A stretch of DNA of 64,000 nt from Lagopus muta (GCF_023343835.1 NC_064440.1:35781537-35845536), one strand, 5' to 3'; numbered from the stretch's first letter, positions 26,301-39,737 are shown. A program made the numbers and translations. Notes: a model not told the origin generated them from the letters alone.

Positions 26301-28564
26301 CTCTGCATACACTGGGTTGATACACTCCTCACTGTTGGAGCAAGTAATGCACGCTTGGTATCTGCAACTAATCTGTTTCTTGTAATAGGCAAATGGAAGC
26401 ATTTAAGATTTATAATAAGAATCCAACTACCCATCAGCATTCCTGCACAATGACAAAGGGGAGGTCTCCCCTCCTCCCATTCTGTGGGTTCCCTCAGCAC
26501 GAGGGATGTAGCCAGCTGTTTAGAAACAGGCTGTTGACAGTGCTGCAGAGTGTGACGTCGGGTATTCTGAGTCAATTAAAAATGCATTAGCAGGAAGAGC
26601 ACGAGCATGAGGCAGTGATGCTCTGAATCCAGCTGTTTCAGCCTTTCTGCAGGACAAGGACCAGGCTGCATCACCTTAGAGCTCTGACAGAGCACAAGCA
26701 TGGAACTGGAAGTGCTGCTCTAGGGGGCAAAATGCAAAGTCAGGAGACTTGTCTTCAAGAGACAAGATGGGAGCTACATCTACCTCGTGGCAATCCAGAT
26801 AGTTGGAACTGCAAGAGAACAGATCGGAACCCACGGGAAAGAGCATTGCACTGTGTTTTCAAAATAATTCCCTACAAGATCCCTCAAGGACTATTAAAGT
26901 AACTAAAATAAGGTCTTCACAAGATGGAAGAGAGGATGGAAAACAAAGTGTGAAAAAATAAGCAGTCTTTGCAACGGATAGGGGTCATCAACCAAATACT
27001 GCTTCAGAGCAGTCTGAAGAAAGTGTGAGCAAAAAGGGGACAAAGAGAGAAAATATGCAGGACAGTCACACCCAAAAACAGCTAGGAAGGGGTACAAAAG
27101 TGCCGTGTGATGCAGAGCCCAGGGAAAATAACAGGTGAAATCAATAGCAACATATGCAAAGTAGTGCACCCAAGGAAAAAGCATCAAAAACACGCATCAA
27201 CACAGGCAGGCTTCTGCCACATGTGGATGATTTTGGACCATGGATGTCATCTGAAGACACCAGGCTCCTAATAGATCCAAAAAGCAAACTGATTGAGGGC
27301 AGAACTGAGCACAAAACAGCACAAGACATCTGTGTGTGATTTTATTACTCAATGAGATGCCTACATCCAGATTTCTACATTCAGTCAAAAGGGATATTCT
27401 AGGAAAAGAATGGTGAAGGATGGCCAGAAGTATTGTCCATCATCCAAATGGAGAGGGAACAGTCGGCCATTATCCCATACAGCCCAAGGCCTGAGGGACA
27501 TACAGTAATAGTGTGAGTCAGAGGGTTCAGCACCACAAAAGGAAACATCTTTTTTAGTCCAGCACACAGGAAAACAGCAGAACTCATTGCTGCAGGACTG
27601 GGACCAAGACTATAAGCAAGCTCGAGAAGAATTAAATCCACTTTGTGACAATAGACCTAACAATGGCTATTAAACAGCAGTACACAATGGAAACTTCCAG
27701 GCCTGAACATCCCTCCAAATGCTGATGCTGGAAGTAGCCCATACATTCAACAGTCTACGGTTTGTCTCTGCTCCCGGGGTGCTGAGCTTCAGATTTATGG
27801 CCTTGATATGGCCACACAGGATAGTCTCTTATCAGACAGGCTGATGGTCTCCGCAGCAATCAAGCCTATCTCTTCAGTTCGTTCCCTTTTTTAAAGCCGC
27901 TTCTGAACACGCTGTCCCTTTTATCAAGGGAGGCTTGGAGATGTTCAAGACAAGGAAAGGCAAAATTCAGCAGTGCCACCTTCCTTACAGCGCTTGTGTT
28001 ACGAAGTGGAAGAGTAATTCCAGCCTCCCTGCAGAGCTCAGAAGCAGCAGGAACTGAACTTTGACCATTTCATCTAAAAATCCCAAGGGTTCTTCCATGC
28101 CACCTTGTCCATTCGAGGGGAGAACAGGTATGGGTGGCAGAGGCAGCGGGGCAGGAGCAGGTCCTGCTGACTGGCAGTTCTCTTATTTGGAGTCACGAAG
28201 GCAGAAATCCCAGGAGCTCTCCTTATAATGGGGGAAAAGCAGAACAAGACCTTCCTCCAGCATCTTGAGAAGGCTTGTTTCGCAGGAAGCCCTGCCAGGC
28301 TTTCTGCAATATTTCCTACAGCCAGGCCTGTCCCCTTACTTCCCCACCAAGGAACATTCTGTTCAAAGTCAGCTAATGACCCATTTATAAGTGCCTACAA
28401 AGTGATATTGGTTTATTTCTCCTCTCCTCTTCTACCACTTGGCTGCCTCTGGTTTGCTGAGCTTGTCAGGGCTAATTACATCGATTTGTTCATTGAGGGA
28501 GTTTTTCCTCCCTGCATGTGTTTTCTGTTCTGAGCATAGCACAGTTTCAACAGGTTTTTGATGC

Positions 28565-28580
28565 TGTTGTTGTTGTTGTT
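28565..28580. repeat. (TGT)n short repeat
   Basis: Five TGT units. Confidence 0.9.
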
Positions 28581-29579
28581 CTTGACAAGAGCTGCTGTTA
28601 TGAAACGCATCCTCACGGCCCTGCCAAGACCCCAGCCAAGTGAGAACCAACTCCATTTGACGCAGGAGCAAATTGAGACCATTTGGTAGCTGGGGCACTG
28701 GACATTGCACTCAGTCTGCAAGGGAGCTGGGAAAAGCACCGAGTTTCTCCTCCCTCCCCTTCTCTTTCAATACAATCATTTGTTCCTGCAGAAACAGCCT
28801 GTTTCTTTTCCAGTCTTCCCTTTTCCATAATTTTATCCATATGCAGTCCAAGATGGACATGGAAAATTACCTGCCTGTTATTCTCAGCAGCTGCCTTCTG
28901 CTGGTGGGGTCAATAAATTTGGCCTGGGGGCACAAGCTGTCCCTGACACCCTTTGGCCAGGGGCAAAGCTGTTCAGATGGCAGTGAAACCAAAGCAGCCC
29001 AAACCAAGACTGTTGGCCATCCTGACAAAAGAGGGCTGAGACCCATCGCCGACCATGGAGCCAAACGGCAGGAGAGCACCCTCTCTTCCAGCACACTGGA
29101 GGATTTGAGGTCTAGAGGAGCAAGCTGCAGACCCCTACCAAGTGAGACCTTCTCCCCAATGGAGAGAGAGAGTGCTTGAGCCTTGAGGGGGCCCACATTA
29201 AGATCACAGCTGTTGTGTGCTCTCTGGGCAATAGTTTCTCTTCCCTATTCTGCTCCTCAACGTATCAGCTCATTTATCAGGGAAATGTGCCAGCGAGCCA
29301 AGGTGGTGGGAGAGCTGAACCACAGCTGTGCTCCCAGCAGCCCTCCGCTCAGAGGGAGTTACAGTGCAGCAACTCAGCAACAGCTTGGTGGGAATGAGAT
29401 GAAATGGAACCATCTGCTCTTACATCCCTTGAATGCCAAGCCTCCAAGCCCAGAGATTCCTTAGTAAGGTAAACATTTCTGTCCACAATCAAGGAGGTAC
29501 ACGTAACATTCTCACTGCCCAGCAGCATGGCATCCTGCAGTGTTCAGCAGACCCCATGAGGCTTTCTTCACAGAAATGG

Positions 29580-30720
29580 GAATCAATGAATTGTTTAGGT
29601 TGGAGGGACTTCTGGGGTCATCTAGTCTAACTCCTGCTCGAGCAGCACTGCAGATGTGGTTTCATCAGTGCTGAGTAAGGAGGAAAGATCCCCTCCCTCT
29701 ACCTGCTGATTATGTTGTGCCTAATGCAGCGCAGGACACTTGGGCCATGTTCAACGTGGTGTCCACCAGGCCCTTTTCTGCAAACCCACTTCATATCTGG
29801 GTGCTCCCACCATTCCTGGTGCTGGGGTTGCTCCTCCCCAGGTACAGGACTCTGCTTTTCTCCTTCTTGAACTTCATAATGTTCTGTCAGCACACACCTC
29901 CATCCTGTTCAGGTGCCTGTGGGTGGCCGTCTGGCTTTTCAGCCACTCCTCCCAGGTGGGTGTATTAAGCAAACTTCAGGAGAGTGCACTCTACTCCATT
30001 CTCCAGATCATCAATGAAGATGTTACTGCACCCAGTATTAACCCTTAGGGCATTTCACTCATTATTGGCCCCCTAGCAGGCTTTGCACCACTGAACACTA
30101 CACTCGGGACCCAGCCATTCATACAGTTTTTGACCCTGTCTAAAACCTCACTGTCTATCCATCCAGCCCATTCATCAACAACTTCTCTATGAGGATCTAT
30201 GGAGGATAGTGTCAAAGGCCTCAGTGAGGACCAGGAAGAGAATATGCACTGCTTTCTCCTCCTCCATCAGGTTGGCCATTTTACTGTGGAAGATTATCAT
30301 CAGGCATGACTTCTGTTCACTGGAGCCATACTGACTACTCCTGGTGATTTTCTTCTCCTTTACATGCCTGGAAGTGTTTTCCAAGATAAGCTGTTCCATC
30401 ATCTCCCAAGAGATGGGGATAAAGCTGACCAGCCTGTAGTTCTCTGGGTTTTCCTTCTTGCCTTTCCTGAAGATAGGAGGGACATTTGCTTTCCTCCAGC
30501 CTTCAAGCTCTCCTAGCATTTGCTATAATTAATTAAAAATGGAGGGCGATCTCACAGTGACATCTGTGGCATCTTCCAGCTACCTCGATACTTGTGGGTG
30601 TCTGCCATCAGGCCCCACGGTCTTGCAAATGTGCAGTTTTCTTAAATATTCCCTGACCTGAACCTCTTCAGAAGGCTTTCCTTGCCTTCCACCCCTACAT
30701 ATTCCTAGTTTCATTTCTGC
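29580..30720 (-). mobile_element. CR1 LINE copy (about 1.1 kb) with decayed reverse-transcriptase segment
   Basis: Minus-strand CR1, 5'-truncated near 30720, with its 3' end near 29580 ('ttggagggacttctggggtcatctagtc' read in antisense). Within 30187-30519 the minus strand still reads as part of a CR1 reverse transcriptase: a WRKANVPPIFRKGKKENPEN block and a downstream EAFDT block, which corresponds to the conserved catalytic-Asp motif of LINE polymerases. The frame closes just after that block. Divergence from the expected family pattern marks it as an old, inactive copy. Confidence 0.85.
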
Positions 30721-33700
30721 CTAAAGGCTGCCCCAAACTAGAAGCAGGCCAAAAGAACCAGGCAGCTGGAGGCCATGGTTTAGAGCTGTACACCCACTAC
30801 ACAAACAGGGCAGCAAGTAAGATTTCCCATAGGCTGACTCCTTCAAGAGCCCAGCTAGCTTTTTCATCAATGAAGATGTCCACTTTTGTGACAGACACTG
30901 TCCCACCAGACCTGAGAAAGGAAAACCAAAGGACAGTAGGTGGGAGGTTGTACTGTTTAGCCCGAGGCATTGACTCAGCCAAAGCACCAAGCAGCAGGGC
31001 CCACATTCAGCCTCATGCAAGTGGTGGGGAGCAGAGATAAGAGAGCATCAGGCACAACCTGCTGTTGTGCTGCTCTGGGAATCCCCTCTGCAGCAGGAGC
31101 CCTTGTAGCAAAGAGCAGTAATTATACACGAAACTCTCCAGTTCTAGTAAAAATCATTCTTACATCTTCAGAAGACTTGTGTATAACTTTTAACTGCTCC
31201 CAAGCCCTTCTATGCTTTTCATCCATTACAAAATTGTTGGATAATTACAATAAATGTGCATGCGGGGGTTGGCTGCTATTATTTTTTTTTTAAACCTCAT
31301 AGTTAATTTTTTAATAGCAGCGGTAGCAGCTCTGGTGAGGGGCTGTGAGGCTGCTCTGCTCCCCTCCCCAGGTACAGCAGCATGGCTTCACCCTGCTGGA
31401 AGCCTTGGCAGCAGCCCACACAGGTCCTTCTTTCCACTCCCTTGCTAAAGAAAAGCTCTGTAATATTCCCTGCGATTAATCAAGGACCTTTCAGTGCAAA
31501 CAGTTATTCTGCATGGTGGAAGGAATAACTGCATCCCCACTTGCATTGCTTCACCTCACCTAGAGAAGATGTGAGCATAAAGGCCGGGCTGTAAATCATT
31601 TTCACGCATGCTGATGCAGCTGCTGTTGCCAGAGAGGCTGGGGGGATCAGGAAGTCCACATAGATGGCCTCCACCTAGGTCTCTTCCCAGAATACATGGG
31701 ATCAGAAGAGAACAGGCTTGTATCCCGTATCTCAGCTGGAATGCTGAGGTCCTGGCTGCCCTTCCTGCCTCAGTGGGCCGCCCCAAGGATGTTCATGCAG
31801 GTCCCTTCACAGCCAGCCCTGCTGCCACTCCCTGCTGCTTTTCAAACTCATGCTGCTAAACTGAGACCCAACACTCAGATTAGATTGCTCTGCAAAAAGG
31901 CATGGCAGGGGCAGGATATCCTTCTTGTCACATTTCTAAATGAGGCCTTCCTCCCCAAATATATGGCAAGCTCCTCTGAACTCTAACCGTAGCCTGGTCC
32001 CTGTGACCTCTTTTCAAACTGCCTCTGACCATCATCATGCTGCAGAAACGATTTGCACGGGGAAGGAACTTCTCTGAGCTCCACTGAGATGCTCTGCTGA
32101 GCCCTGCAAATACAACTGCAGGAAAGATGCACCACCTGCTACCCCTCTCCCCACAGCAGCACAGATCCAAGCATTTCTTGTGTGTTAGCAAGGAAACAAA
32201 TAGAAACCAAATGGGAGATTCCTCTCAAATGGAGGCTAGGAATGTCCTCGCATGTCTTCCTGTAACCAGTGCCACATCTGGAAAGAGAAGAGTCAGAATG
32301 CATGCAAGACATTTCCTGGATCATTGTATTTACTTCATCTGTCCCAAACCCGTTTTAAAACCTTCAGCAGTAAAACCACATCACCTGAGCAGAGGCCTTT
32401 TGGTGTGAGAAACAAAAACTTAAAACAACCAACCAAGTTTACTTGAGGACTGACAGGAAAGCTGCCCAGGTTACGTGCTTCCAGAGTCTGACAGAGGACA
32501 CGAAAAGAGGTGAAACTGTGAAGGGGAAAATTTAAGAGGGAAGCGGGTGATAGGTGTATTATTGCACACTTAGCACTGATTAATGGCAATCCTTGAAGTC
32601 AGACACACACCCCTTCCTAGGGCACGGGGGAGCATCAGACACGAACCAACCACCCTTGTCTCTGGCTTGAGCCCAAGGAAGGATTTTGGTCCTTGAGCGG
32701 TGGTGTCGTGTAAGAAGGTCACAAGCCTCGTCCCTTGGGGCGAATATTTCCTCTTCCTTGCACTTGAAGTGCCTCGCAGGGACAGGGTGCACCAAGGCAA
32801 AACAGCCTGTGCCACATAAATGCCTGAGCTCAAGGGTGCCTTCGTTTTGTGGCAAGGTCCAGACTTGCCTGCTGTCTGCCTCCTGCCATGGACAGGAGTG
32901 GCTCTCCCTGGGCTAACTGCTCCAAGGACATCAATTAACAGAGCTGCTCTGATTTCTTGCAGTCGGGATCCCAGCCCGGCTCATTTCAGTGGAAGTCTCA
33001 TTAAGGAGGAGGTAAAGTGACAAAGAAATCAAGCTTATCAAGGTCCAGCTAGGGATAGTCAGAGGAAATGCAGCAGCCAGAGTACATGCCAATATTATTA
33101 ATGCCTTTTTTGTCTGTATCTCAGGGAGGGTTTATTTTGGCAGAGCAAAGCGTGTTAAAAAAAAAACGTCCTTGTGGTATAGATTGCATAGTCCATCAAA
33201 AAGAGCCAAAGCTACTGGAACGCAACAGCACTGGAGTGCTCCAGCAGCTGATGGCAGAGCAGAATCCTCACCTGGCACAAGTCCACCCAGCTTCAGCAAA
33301 TCCAACGGCACTGCATCACTTTACGCTCACCAAGCATCTGGCCCCAATGTGTTGTTTGGTCTGTTCATTGTTTGTTTTTTTTTTTTCTAACGTGTCCTTT
33401 GGGCTTCTCATGTTTCATCTACAACAAGGTGGCTTTTTGGATGCCTGAGGGATCCACAGATCCACCATATTGTCATCAAACTCTGCCAAACACTGTAGTG
33501 GTTCAGCAAGTTGTGATGGGCTCTTTGAAAACCAAGCCTTCCTCTTGGTGTCAGTAAGGCTTTCTCTTCTCTAAGAAGAGACCAGGCAGCAAGCTCAAAT
33601 GTAAGGAGTCTCAATTTGCCTACGACTATTTGAGCAAGTTTTTTCTTCTCTCCCAGAACTTCTTCCACAAGAAAACATTGCTATAGAGAGCTAAGAAAAA

Positions 33701-33731
33701 TGAGCCAAGTAGGTTGGCTTGTGGTGCACAG

Positions 33732-33777
33732 TGACTCATCAATTAATCAATAAAAAATGACAGATTTGCATAATTAG
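33732..33777. promoter_or_regulatory. Clustered AP-1, homeodomain and POU-octamer-like sites
   Basis: TGACTCA at 33732-33738, an AATTAATCAATAA stretch from 33741, and ATTTGCAT (octamer) running into AATTAG at 33764-33777. Such density suggests an enhancer, but no conservation data are available and AT-rich sequence yields these words by chance. Confidence 0.25.
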
Positions 33778-33900
33778 GCAAATTTCAACCACACAAGTGC
33801 CTCTTGCATGCCAGGGAAAGATTGCGTGATGAGAGATGCATATCTTTCCCAGTGTCCAAAGACAGCAGATTGGAGACCATGGGCTATCAATGATGGTGTC

Positions 33901-34245
33901 CTAGAATCACTGAGGTTGGAACAGACCTCTAGGATCATCTAGTCCAACTGTCAATCCAACCCATCGTACCTACTAGCCACATCCCTCACTGCCACATCCC
34001 CACGGTTCTTGAACAGCTCTGGGGACAGTGACAGCCCCACTCCCATGGGCAGCCTGTGCCAATACTTCATCACTCTTCCTGAGAACAAATTTTTCCTTAC
34101 GTCCAACCTGAACCTCCCCTGGTACAACTTAGGACCATCAGTTCTCATCCTATAACCGTTAACTGGGAGCAGAGGCCAATTCCCTTCACTTCACTACAGC
34201 CTCCTTTCAGGTCTGTCCCTCTGTCCCTCCTAAAGAGGGCAGGGT
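33901..34245 (-). mobile_element. CR1 fragment, antisense
   Basis: 'tagaatcactgaggttggaa', 'ggatcatctagtccaactgt', 'cacggttcttgaacagctct', 'acgtccaacctgaacctccc' and 'ctggtacaacttaggaccat' occur in the order of a 3' CR1 copy read in antisense. Confidence 0.88.
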
Positions 34246-35989
34246 GATGGCCCCTAAAACAGATGGGGAAAATGTGCAGTGGATTCCTCTTTGTTTCACA
34301 CTGGCCTGTTAGGAAACTCGGCCTTTGTGTACTTTCATCCATGCGGTAACCAGCATATATCTTGGGGAGTTTACCAAAGGAATGACTGCCATAGTAGCAC
34401 AGACAGACGGACACCTTTGTGAACCCATGGAAATGTGAGTACAGTAGCCTTCCCTCCCTGTGAGCGGGCATTACACGTGAGCATGGTGCACATTAGCACA
34501 GGGGTGAAGTGCCTTTGCCATGCTGTGGTTCACTGTTTCTGTGGCAGATGGGAACTTCTCCGCACAAACCACTTCCCTGGCAGGGCCAAACACATCCTTC
34601 ACTTTGACTGCAGGAGGAGACACCAAGTCTGACCAAAAGCACTTCCTTACAGGATGCAAATAAAGCTTTAAAGAGAGTGAACCATCAAGAAAATGAAAAG
34701 GAACAGCCACTTCAGCAGTACATCAGGCATGCTTGGCATGTGTCTCAAGCCACACACGGCTAAGACCATCTGGTGACAGCAGGTAGGCTCGTACATCCAA
34801 AACAGGCTTGCTCTGGCCAGTGGCATGTGACGAGAGTTTTGTGTCCCTGGAAGATAATGCAGGTGATGAAGGCAGGCAGTACTGAATGCATCTTTCTCAG
34901 CCAGCTGTCATGGCTTTCACTGAATAAAAGTGAAAGCTCTCCTGACTCCTCACTTGGTATAACCAGGGACCTGTTGCTTGGCCAACAGTAAGACCCGCCT
35001 TGTGTCTTCAGGTCTGCTTATTTGGTCCCTCTAGAGCTCCTCCCTTCCTCTGTTCAGCCTCATGCAGCCACTGCATTATGAGTCCCTTCTCCTTGTCCCA
35101 GTGTGCCGTTCAAGCCCAGCCACGAGAGAATCTAGTCTTGGCCAAGGCCAGCTTTGACCTGATGGCAGGTGCCTCTACAGCCTGTGGTGAGGATGGCCCC
35201 GGTGGCGTGCACCCCTTTGCATTTTAGCCTTGTCATGGCTCCGTCAGCTCTGCCATCAGCAAGATGATGCCTGCAGCAATCCTCAAAGGGGGCCGGGGAG
35301 CAGGGATTCCCCTTGCTGCATTTTCCACACACGCATCTGCATCCTGTGCTTCCTTACTTCAGCCCTGCAAGCAGCAAAGGAGCTGAAATTGTACCCGTCA
35401 CGTTGCTATTGGCCACTCCATCTTCTCTCCCCCTACTCTCCCTTCTGCCACCGCCACTTCATCTCACATTTTTCACATTTCTGGGGATTGTTTTTCACCT
35501 CGCAGCGCTTTCTGGAGCTTGCCCAATAGAAATAAATGCAGCCTGACCATCACTGGTGGGGCACGGGGGGGAGGTTACACTCTCAGTAAATTTAGCCTCT
35601 CACTGACAGATTTATCTCCCTTAATCAGAACCAAGTGTAGTTAGTGAGGTTTGTTTTTGTAGACTGAACTTCCCCAAAGTCAGCGCACACACACCTCCCC
35701 CTCCCTCCCCAATTACATAAATGCTTTTAGTTAAGAGCTAATTTCCTGGAGTGTGTGCCAATGCTCTCTCCAAGCAAACAAAACAAAGACGACACATTAA
35801 AAAAAAAAACCAGCACTTTGCATTGAGAGGAAAGTTTATGCTAATAAAAACCCAGGAACGAGAAGGTGTCAAAGGGCTCTTTTCCCCATTTCTCCTCCTT
35901 CATTTGTCCGTGTAGGACTGAGCAGAGGCATTTCCAGCCCTCAAACACCAGGGAGTCCTGGTAGATGGTCTTGACAAAGGAGAATGGCA

Positions 35990-36242
35990 TTAAACTAAAG
36001 GAGGGGAGATTTAGATTAGATGTCAGGGGGAAGTTGTTCACTGAGAGCGGTGAGGTGCTGGAATACATGGCCCAGAGAGGCTGTGGGTGCCCCATCTCTG
36101 GAGGTGTTTAAGGCCAGGTTGGATGGGGCCCTGGGCAGCCTGGTCTAGTGGTTGGCAGCCCTGCCATGGCAAGGGGCTGGAAATTGATGATCTTCGAGGT
36201 TCCTTCCATCCCAAGCCATTCCATGGTTCTATGAATCTATGC
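35990..36242 (+). mobile_element. CR1 3' fragment
   Basis: 'aggggagatttagattagat', 'gttcactgagagcggtgagg', 'ggaggtgtttaaggccaggt', 'gccctgggcagcctggtcta' and 'ccatggttctatgaatctat'. Confidence 0.88.
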
Positions 36243-38254
36243 TGTTTGCCTTTCCTCCTTCTGCAAAATCCCGTTTCACCCAGTTGAGATATTTTCAGCC
36301 AGAAACCAAGACGTGCCTTTCATTAGGCGGGCAAGCCTGGCAGATGCACCAGGAGAACCGCACCGCTTCCCCATTTAAATCCAGGCTGTCTGCTCCTGTC
36401 CTTTCCTCGTCCCACGCTCACACATTAGCACCACCCAACTGTCCCATCCCGTCACAGCTTGGATCAGCAGGGGGCTGATGGAGCCAGGGCTTGGTTCCAC
36501 AGCCCTCCCCTGGGAACAGTTTGGAGGCTGTGTGGTGGGAGAGACTCCGTGGACATCTTCCTTCATGGGCTCCTCCTCTACATCTGTCCACGATCTTGCT
36601 CTAACATTTCCCTTTCGTTTTAATTCCCGTTGTGCTATTAATTAAGAACATTTCCAACACGTGCCAGCCTGGAAAGAAATGTGCTGTAATGACCAATTTT
36701 CTTCTGTTTCAGTTTAAAAGATTGTTTTTACCGAGGTCCTAAAATGCAAAGCCTGTAAAGAACAGATTTGAAGAGAAAAAATTGGATTCGGTCTCCACTA
36801 AGGTTCAATAAACTCACATTAGGTTTCAGACAGGTGGATCATGCCAAGGGCAACCATGACTTCAGCCTCTCTTCATTTCTGTGTGTCATGCATGAGGAGC
36901 CTGGATAATGTGAGTGAGTCATGTTCCTTCTCTGTTTTCTTCAGGCTATTGCCAGCTAGGAGGCTGACATTTATTTTAGGAAAAAAAGAAAAAAAATTAA
37001 AAAGAGAGAAACGGAGGGAAGCCCAGGCTGTCTCTGGTCTCATTACAATGTTCCTGTAATCATCAAAAGCTCCTATTGAATCTGTTCTAGAAATCATCAC
37101 CTGTCCTGTGCTCTTTTGGCAGATCGGGGGGTTGGAGTGGAAGGCAGAGCTGGAAATGAAGCAGTTACCACCATTTGTACTCTAATGTTTCTTGTGGGCC
37201 AGACATAAAGGCCAGAGCAGATGTCTTCAGACTCAGAGACACAGGGGAATGGATGAAGAGTGACCGTACAGCACAGATGCAGCTACCTACGTGGGGTCTT
37301 GGGCTCTGAGCCTTTCTCTTTGTGCGTGCAGAGCAGACCTGAAGACACATCTTTCCCTTTCTCTGTCATGGGCACTGATTTTTTTCTGCCCAGACCCCAA
37401 TGGTTCATCCTGGCTAACCCCCCCAGTTGCCCAGCCTCCATCGTGGCAGAGAAATCAGTTCTTCCAGCTTCTTCTCTTCCTAAATCCGCTGAGTAAAGTG
37501 ACTCAGACAAGTAATGCAACCCAGGTGAGACACTTGAGGTGCAGACAGCCCGACCTGCTCAGTTGTGTGGTAATGCAGCTCTTCAGAGCCCACGTTTTGG
37601 CTGCAGTTCCCACGTGTGGTCGAAAGGCACACAGAGAGATGAGGAGGGATGCTGCAGGCTGCCTTCACTGAAGGGGTCCACAAAGTGCAGCACAGGCCAG
37701 CTGAGTATGGCCTGTAATGGGACGAGGTGCTGCAGGCTGTGGCATCCAAAAGGACCAGACCTAATCACAGCCCATTTTGGATTTCACATATTAAATAGTC
37801 TGGCTACCATTAGGAAAGCACTCTGCTCTGACCTGCTCAACCCGTGGAAAGGGTTCCTTGTGCCCTGTTAGCTTGTTCTCCCTGGCATGCTTTCCTTTCT
37901 GTCGGAACACAGGAAATTAAGAGGATCTGGGAGGATGAGACGAGGCGTTTAATAAACTGATTTCTTATAAATGATCCCATCTCTCGGTCTTCCCACTGCT
38001 GCCCCTGTCTCCGCAGCAACAAAGTGCAGGATGAACTTCAATAGCTCGATAGCACGTAGCTTCTGCTGTTTGTCAGCTCCAGCGACTGTGGGCAGTCCTG
38101 AGCAGCTCCCTGTTCCTAGTCCTTAGAGGGAAGGGTACAGTGGTGGGCTGTACTGAGACCCCCATGCCTCCCATTAGGCATGCAGCTTGAGGGACCACCC
38201 GCACCACCACGATGCTGCCCTCAGCCCACTGCTAGCATGTCATGGAGCTGTGTC

Positions 38255-38460
38255 AGGGGAGGGTCAGCTGGGTGTCGGGGAAGGTTCTTCACCAGGGGGG
38301 TCTGGAACAGGCTCTCCAGGGCAGTGAGCGTGGCCCTGAGCTGCCAGAGCTCAAGCAGCTCTCAGACACAGGGTTTGGGTTTGGTGGTGCTGTGTGGGGC
38401 CAGGAGCTGAACCTGATGATCCGTTCCAACACAGGTTATTCTGTGATTCTATCATTCTTT
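38255..38460 (+). mobile_element. CR1 3' fragment, upstream edge of the CpG island
   Basis: 'ggttcttcaccaggggggtc', 'ctccagggcagtgagcgtgg', 'gctgtgtggggccaggagct' and 'ttctgtgattctatcattct'. A GC-rich CR1 subtype like the one at 49915. Confidence 0.82.
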
Positions 38461-38929
38461 GCTTTCTATACTTTTAACACATCGTTTGCTTACACTTCAT
38501 GGCATTTAGAGGCAGAAGCCACCGGCCGTGCTCCAACCCCAGCTGCCAGCTCCCACGGCCTGTGCAAAACTAGGTGGGGCTGTGCTTCCATTCCAGTGCC
38601 ATTAAGGCCTTCTTTTCCCATTGCTGCAATTGAGGATGAATTCTTCTGCTTCCTTTTGCGTTCAGAATGTTAGGTCTGGCCAAGAGAGTTGCTCAAGCAT
38701 AGGCAGCTCAGCTGGGCAGAAAGGGAGGTTACAGCAGCTGGGAGAAATGCAAAAAGATGGAAGAAGAGGGGAGAGGTGCATTTACATATGTTATGAATTA
38801 GCGAGGGCTGAGGTGGAGTCCCTACCCTGTGACATCTTTAATCCCGACTGGGCATCTTTCTGTGGGAAACCGCTCCAGACCTCCCCGTTTCTCAGCCTAA
38901 CAGCAGTTTTTCTCCTTGCCCTCTGCAGG

Positions 38930-39720
38930 CGAGCAGTAACTCCACCTGCAATCAGGACGGAGCAGCGGCACGTACCGCACTCGGCGGCGTGCAGCAGGAC
39001 GCAGCGCCTTGCTCCGGCCGGCGGCTGCTTGCGGGGGTGCAGCAGAGCGGAGACCCCCAGAAAGAAGGCTGTGCTCCGATCTTTGCTTCACCTCAGCATT
39101 CCCCTCGTTCCCCCCGGCGGGCAGTGGGCACGTGGGACTGTTTTTAACCTCGGTTTATTTTTGCGGTCTTCCCGACGTTGCGGAGAGCTCGGGGTGACTG
39201 CGGCGCAGCGCCGTGATTCCACTGCAGCCCCCAGCCCAGGGGACGTGAAGTCCAGCTCCGTCCCCGTGCAGAAGCGTCACCTCTCCCGCGGAACAGCCAT
39301 TTCCAAGGAAATTTCCCCTTCCGCACCCCCAAGCGAAGCAGCAGCTAATTAGGAGTGCTCTCGCATTGCATCTCCAGGTCCCGAGCTGTTAGCTAGCTGA
39401 CGAGCTGCTAAACGCTTCTTTACTTTTTGCTGCTGTAAGAGATTCACCTATGGCTTTAGTGGCAGAGACCCCGCAGCAGAGGCTGCAGGAAGGGGGAAGG
39501 ACGCAGAGCAGCACCCGCACCGATGCCCGCCCCGCTGCCGGCAGATGATGGACACAGAGCGTCGGGGTGGATACGGAGCTGTGACACCGGATCGGGGTAC
39601 CCGTGCGGAGGGGAAGAGGGAAAATGCAGCGCAAGGAAGGGACCCAGCTGATTTCCCCGCTGAGGAGAGAGCCGAGTCTTTGCAGACGCTGCAGCGTGCC
39701 CCGCAGAGGTGAGGCGTTGC
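38930..39720. promoter_or_regulatory. CpG island, probable promoter region
   Basis: The only CpG-dense block in the window. It has many CG dinucleotides at 38935-39060 and 39170-39300, and again at 39500-39715, against a CpG-poor background. In birds such islands usually mark transcription starts. A GCAGAG|GTGAGG donor-like site at 39708/39709 (plus strand) could end a first exon, but a minus-strand start serving the left candidate gene is equally possible. No TATA-box arrangement is evident. Direction is unresolved. Confidence 0.6.
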
Positions 39721-39737
39721 AGAAGGGCCGGTTAACC

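Larger units (their letters stand above)
13974..38929. other. Long stretch without a supported coding gene
   Basis: Holds a possible UTR exon (19237-19264), the minisatellite, ten CR1 pieces before 36.3 kb besides the long copy, and scattered AT-rich blocks rich in TAAT words (14.77, 20.28-20.42, 22.55-22.66, 26.55, 28.36-28.49, 33.73 and 35.6-35.77 kb) that may be regulatory. No coding exon series was found on either strand. Confidence 0.45.

Noticed and set aside
38621..39352. Longest open frame of the window (243 codons, plus strand)
   Set aside because: It overlaps the CpG-rich island, where stops are rare. It has no domain, no good start context, and composition driven by GC content.
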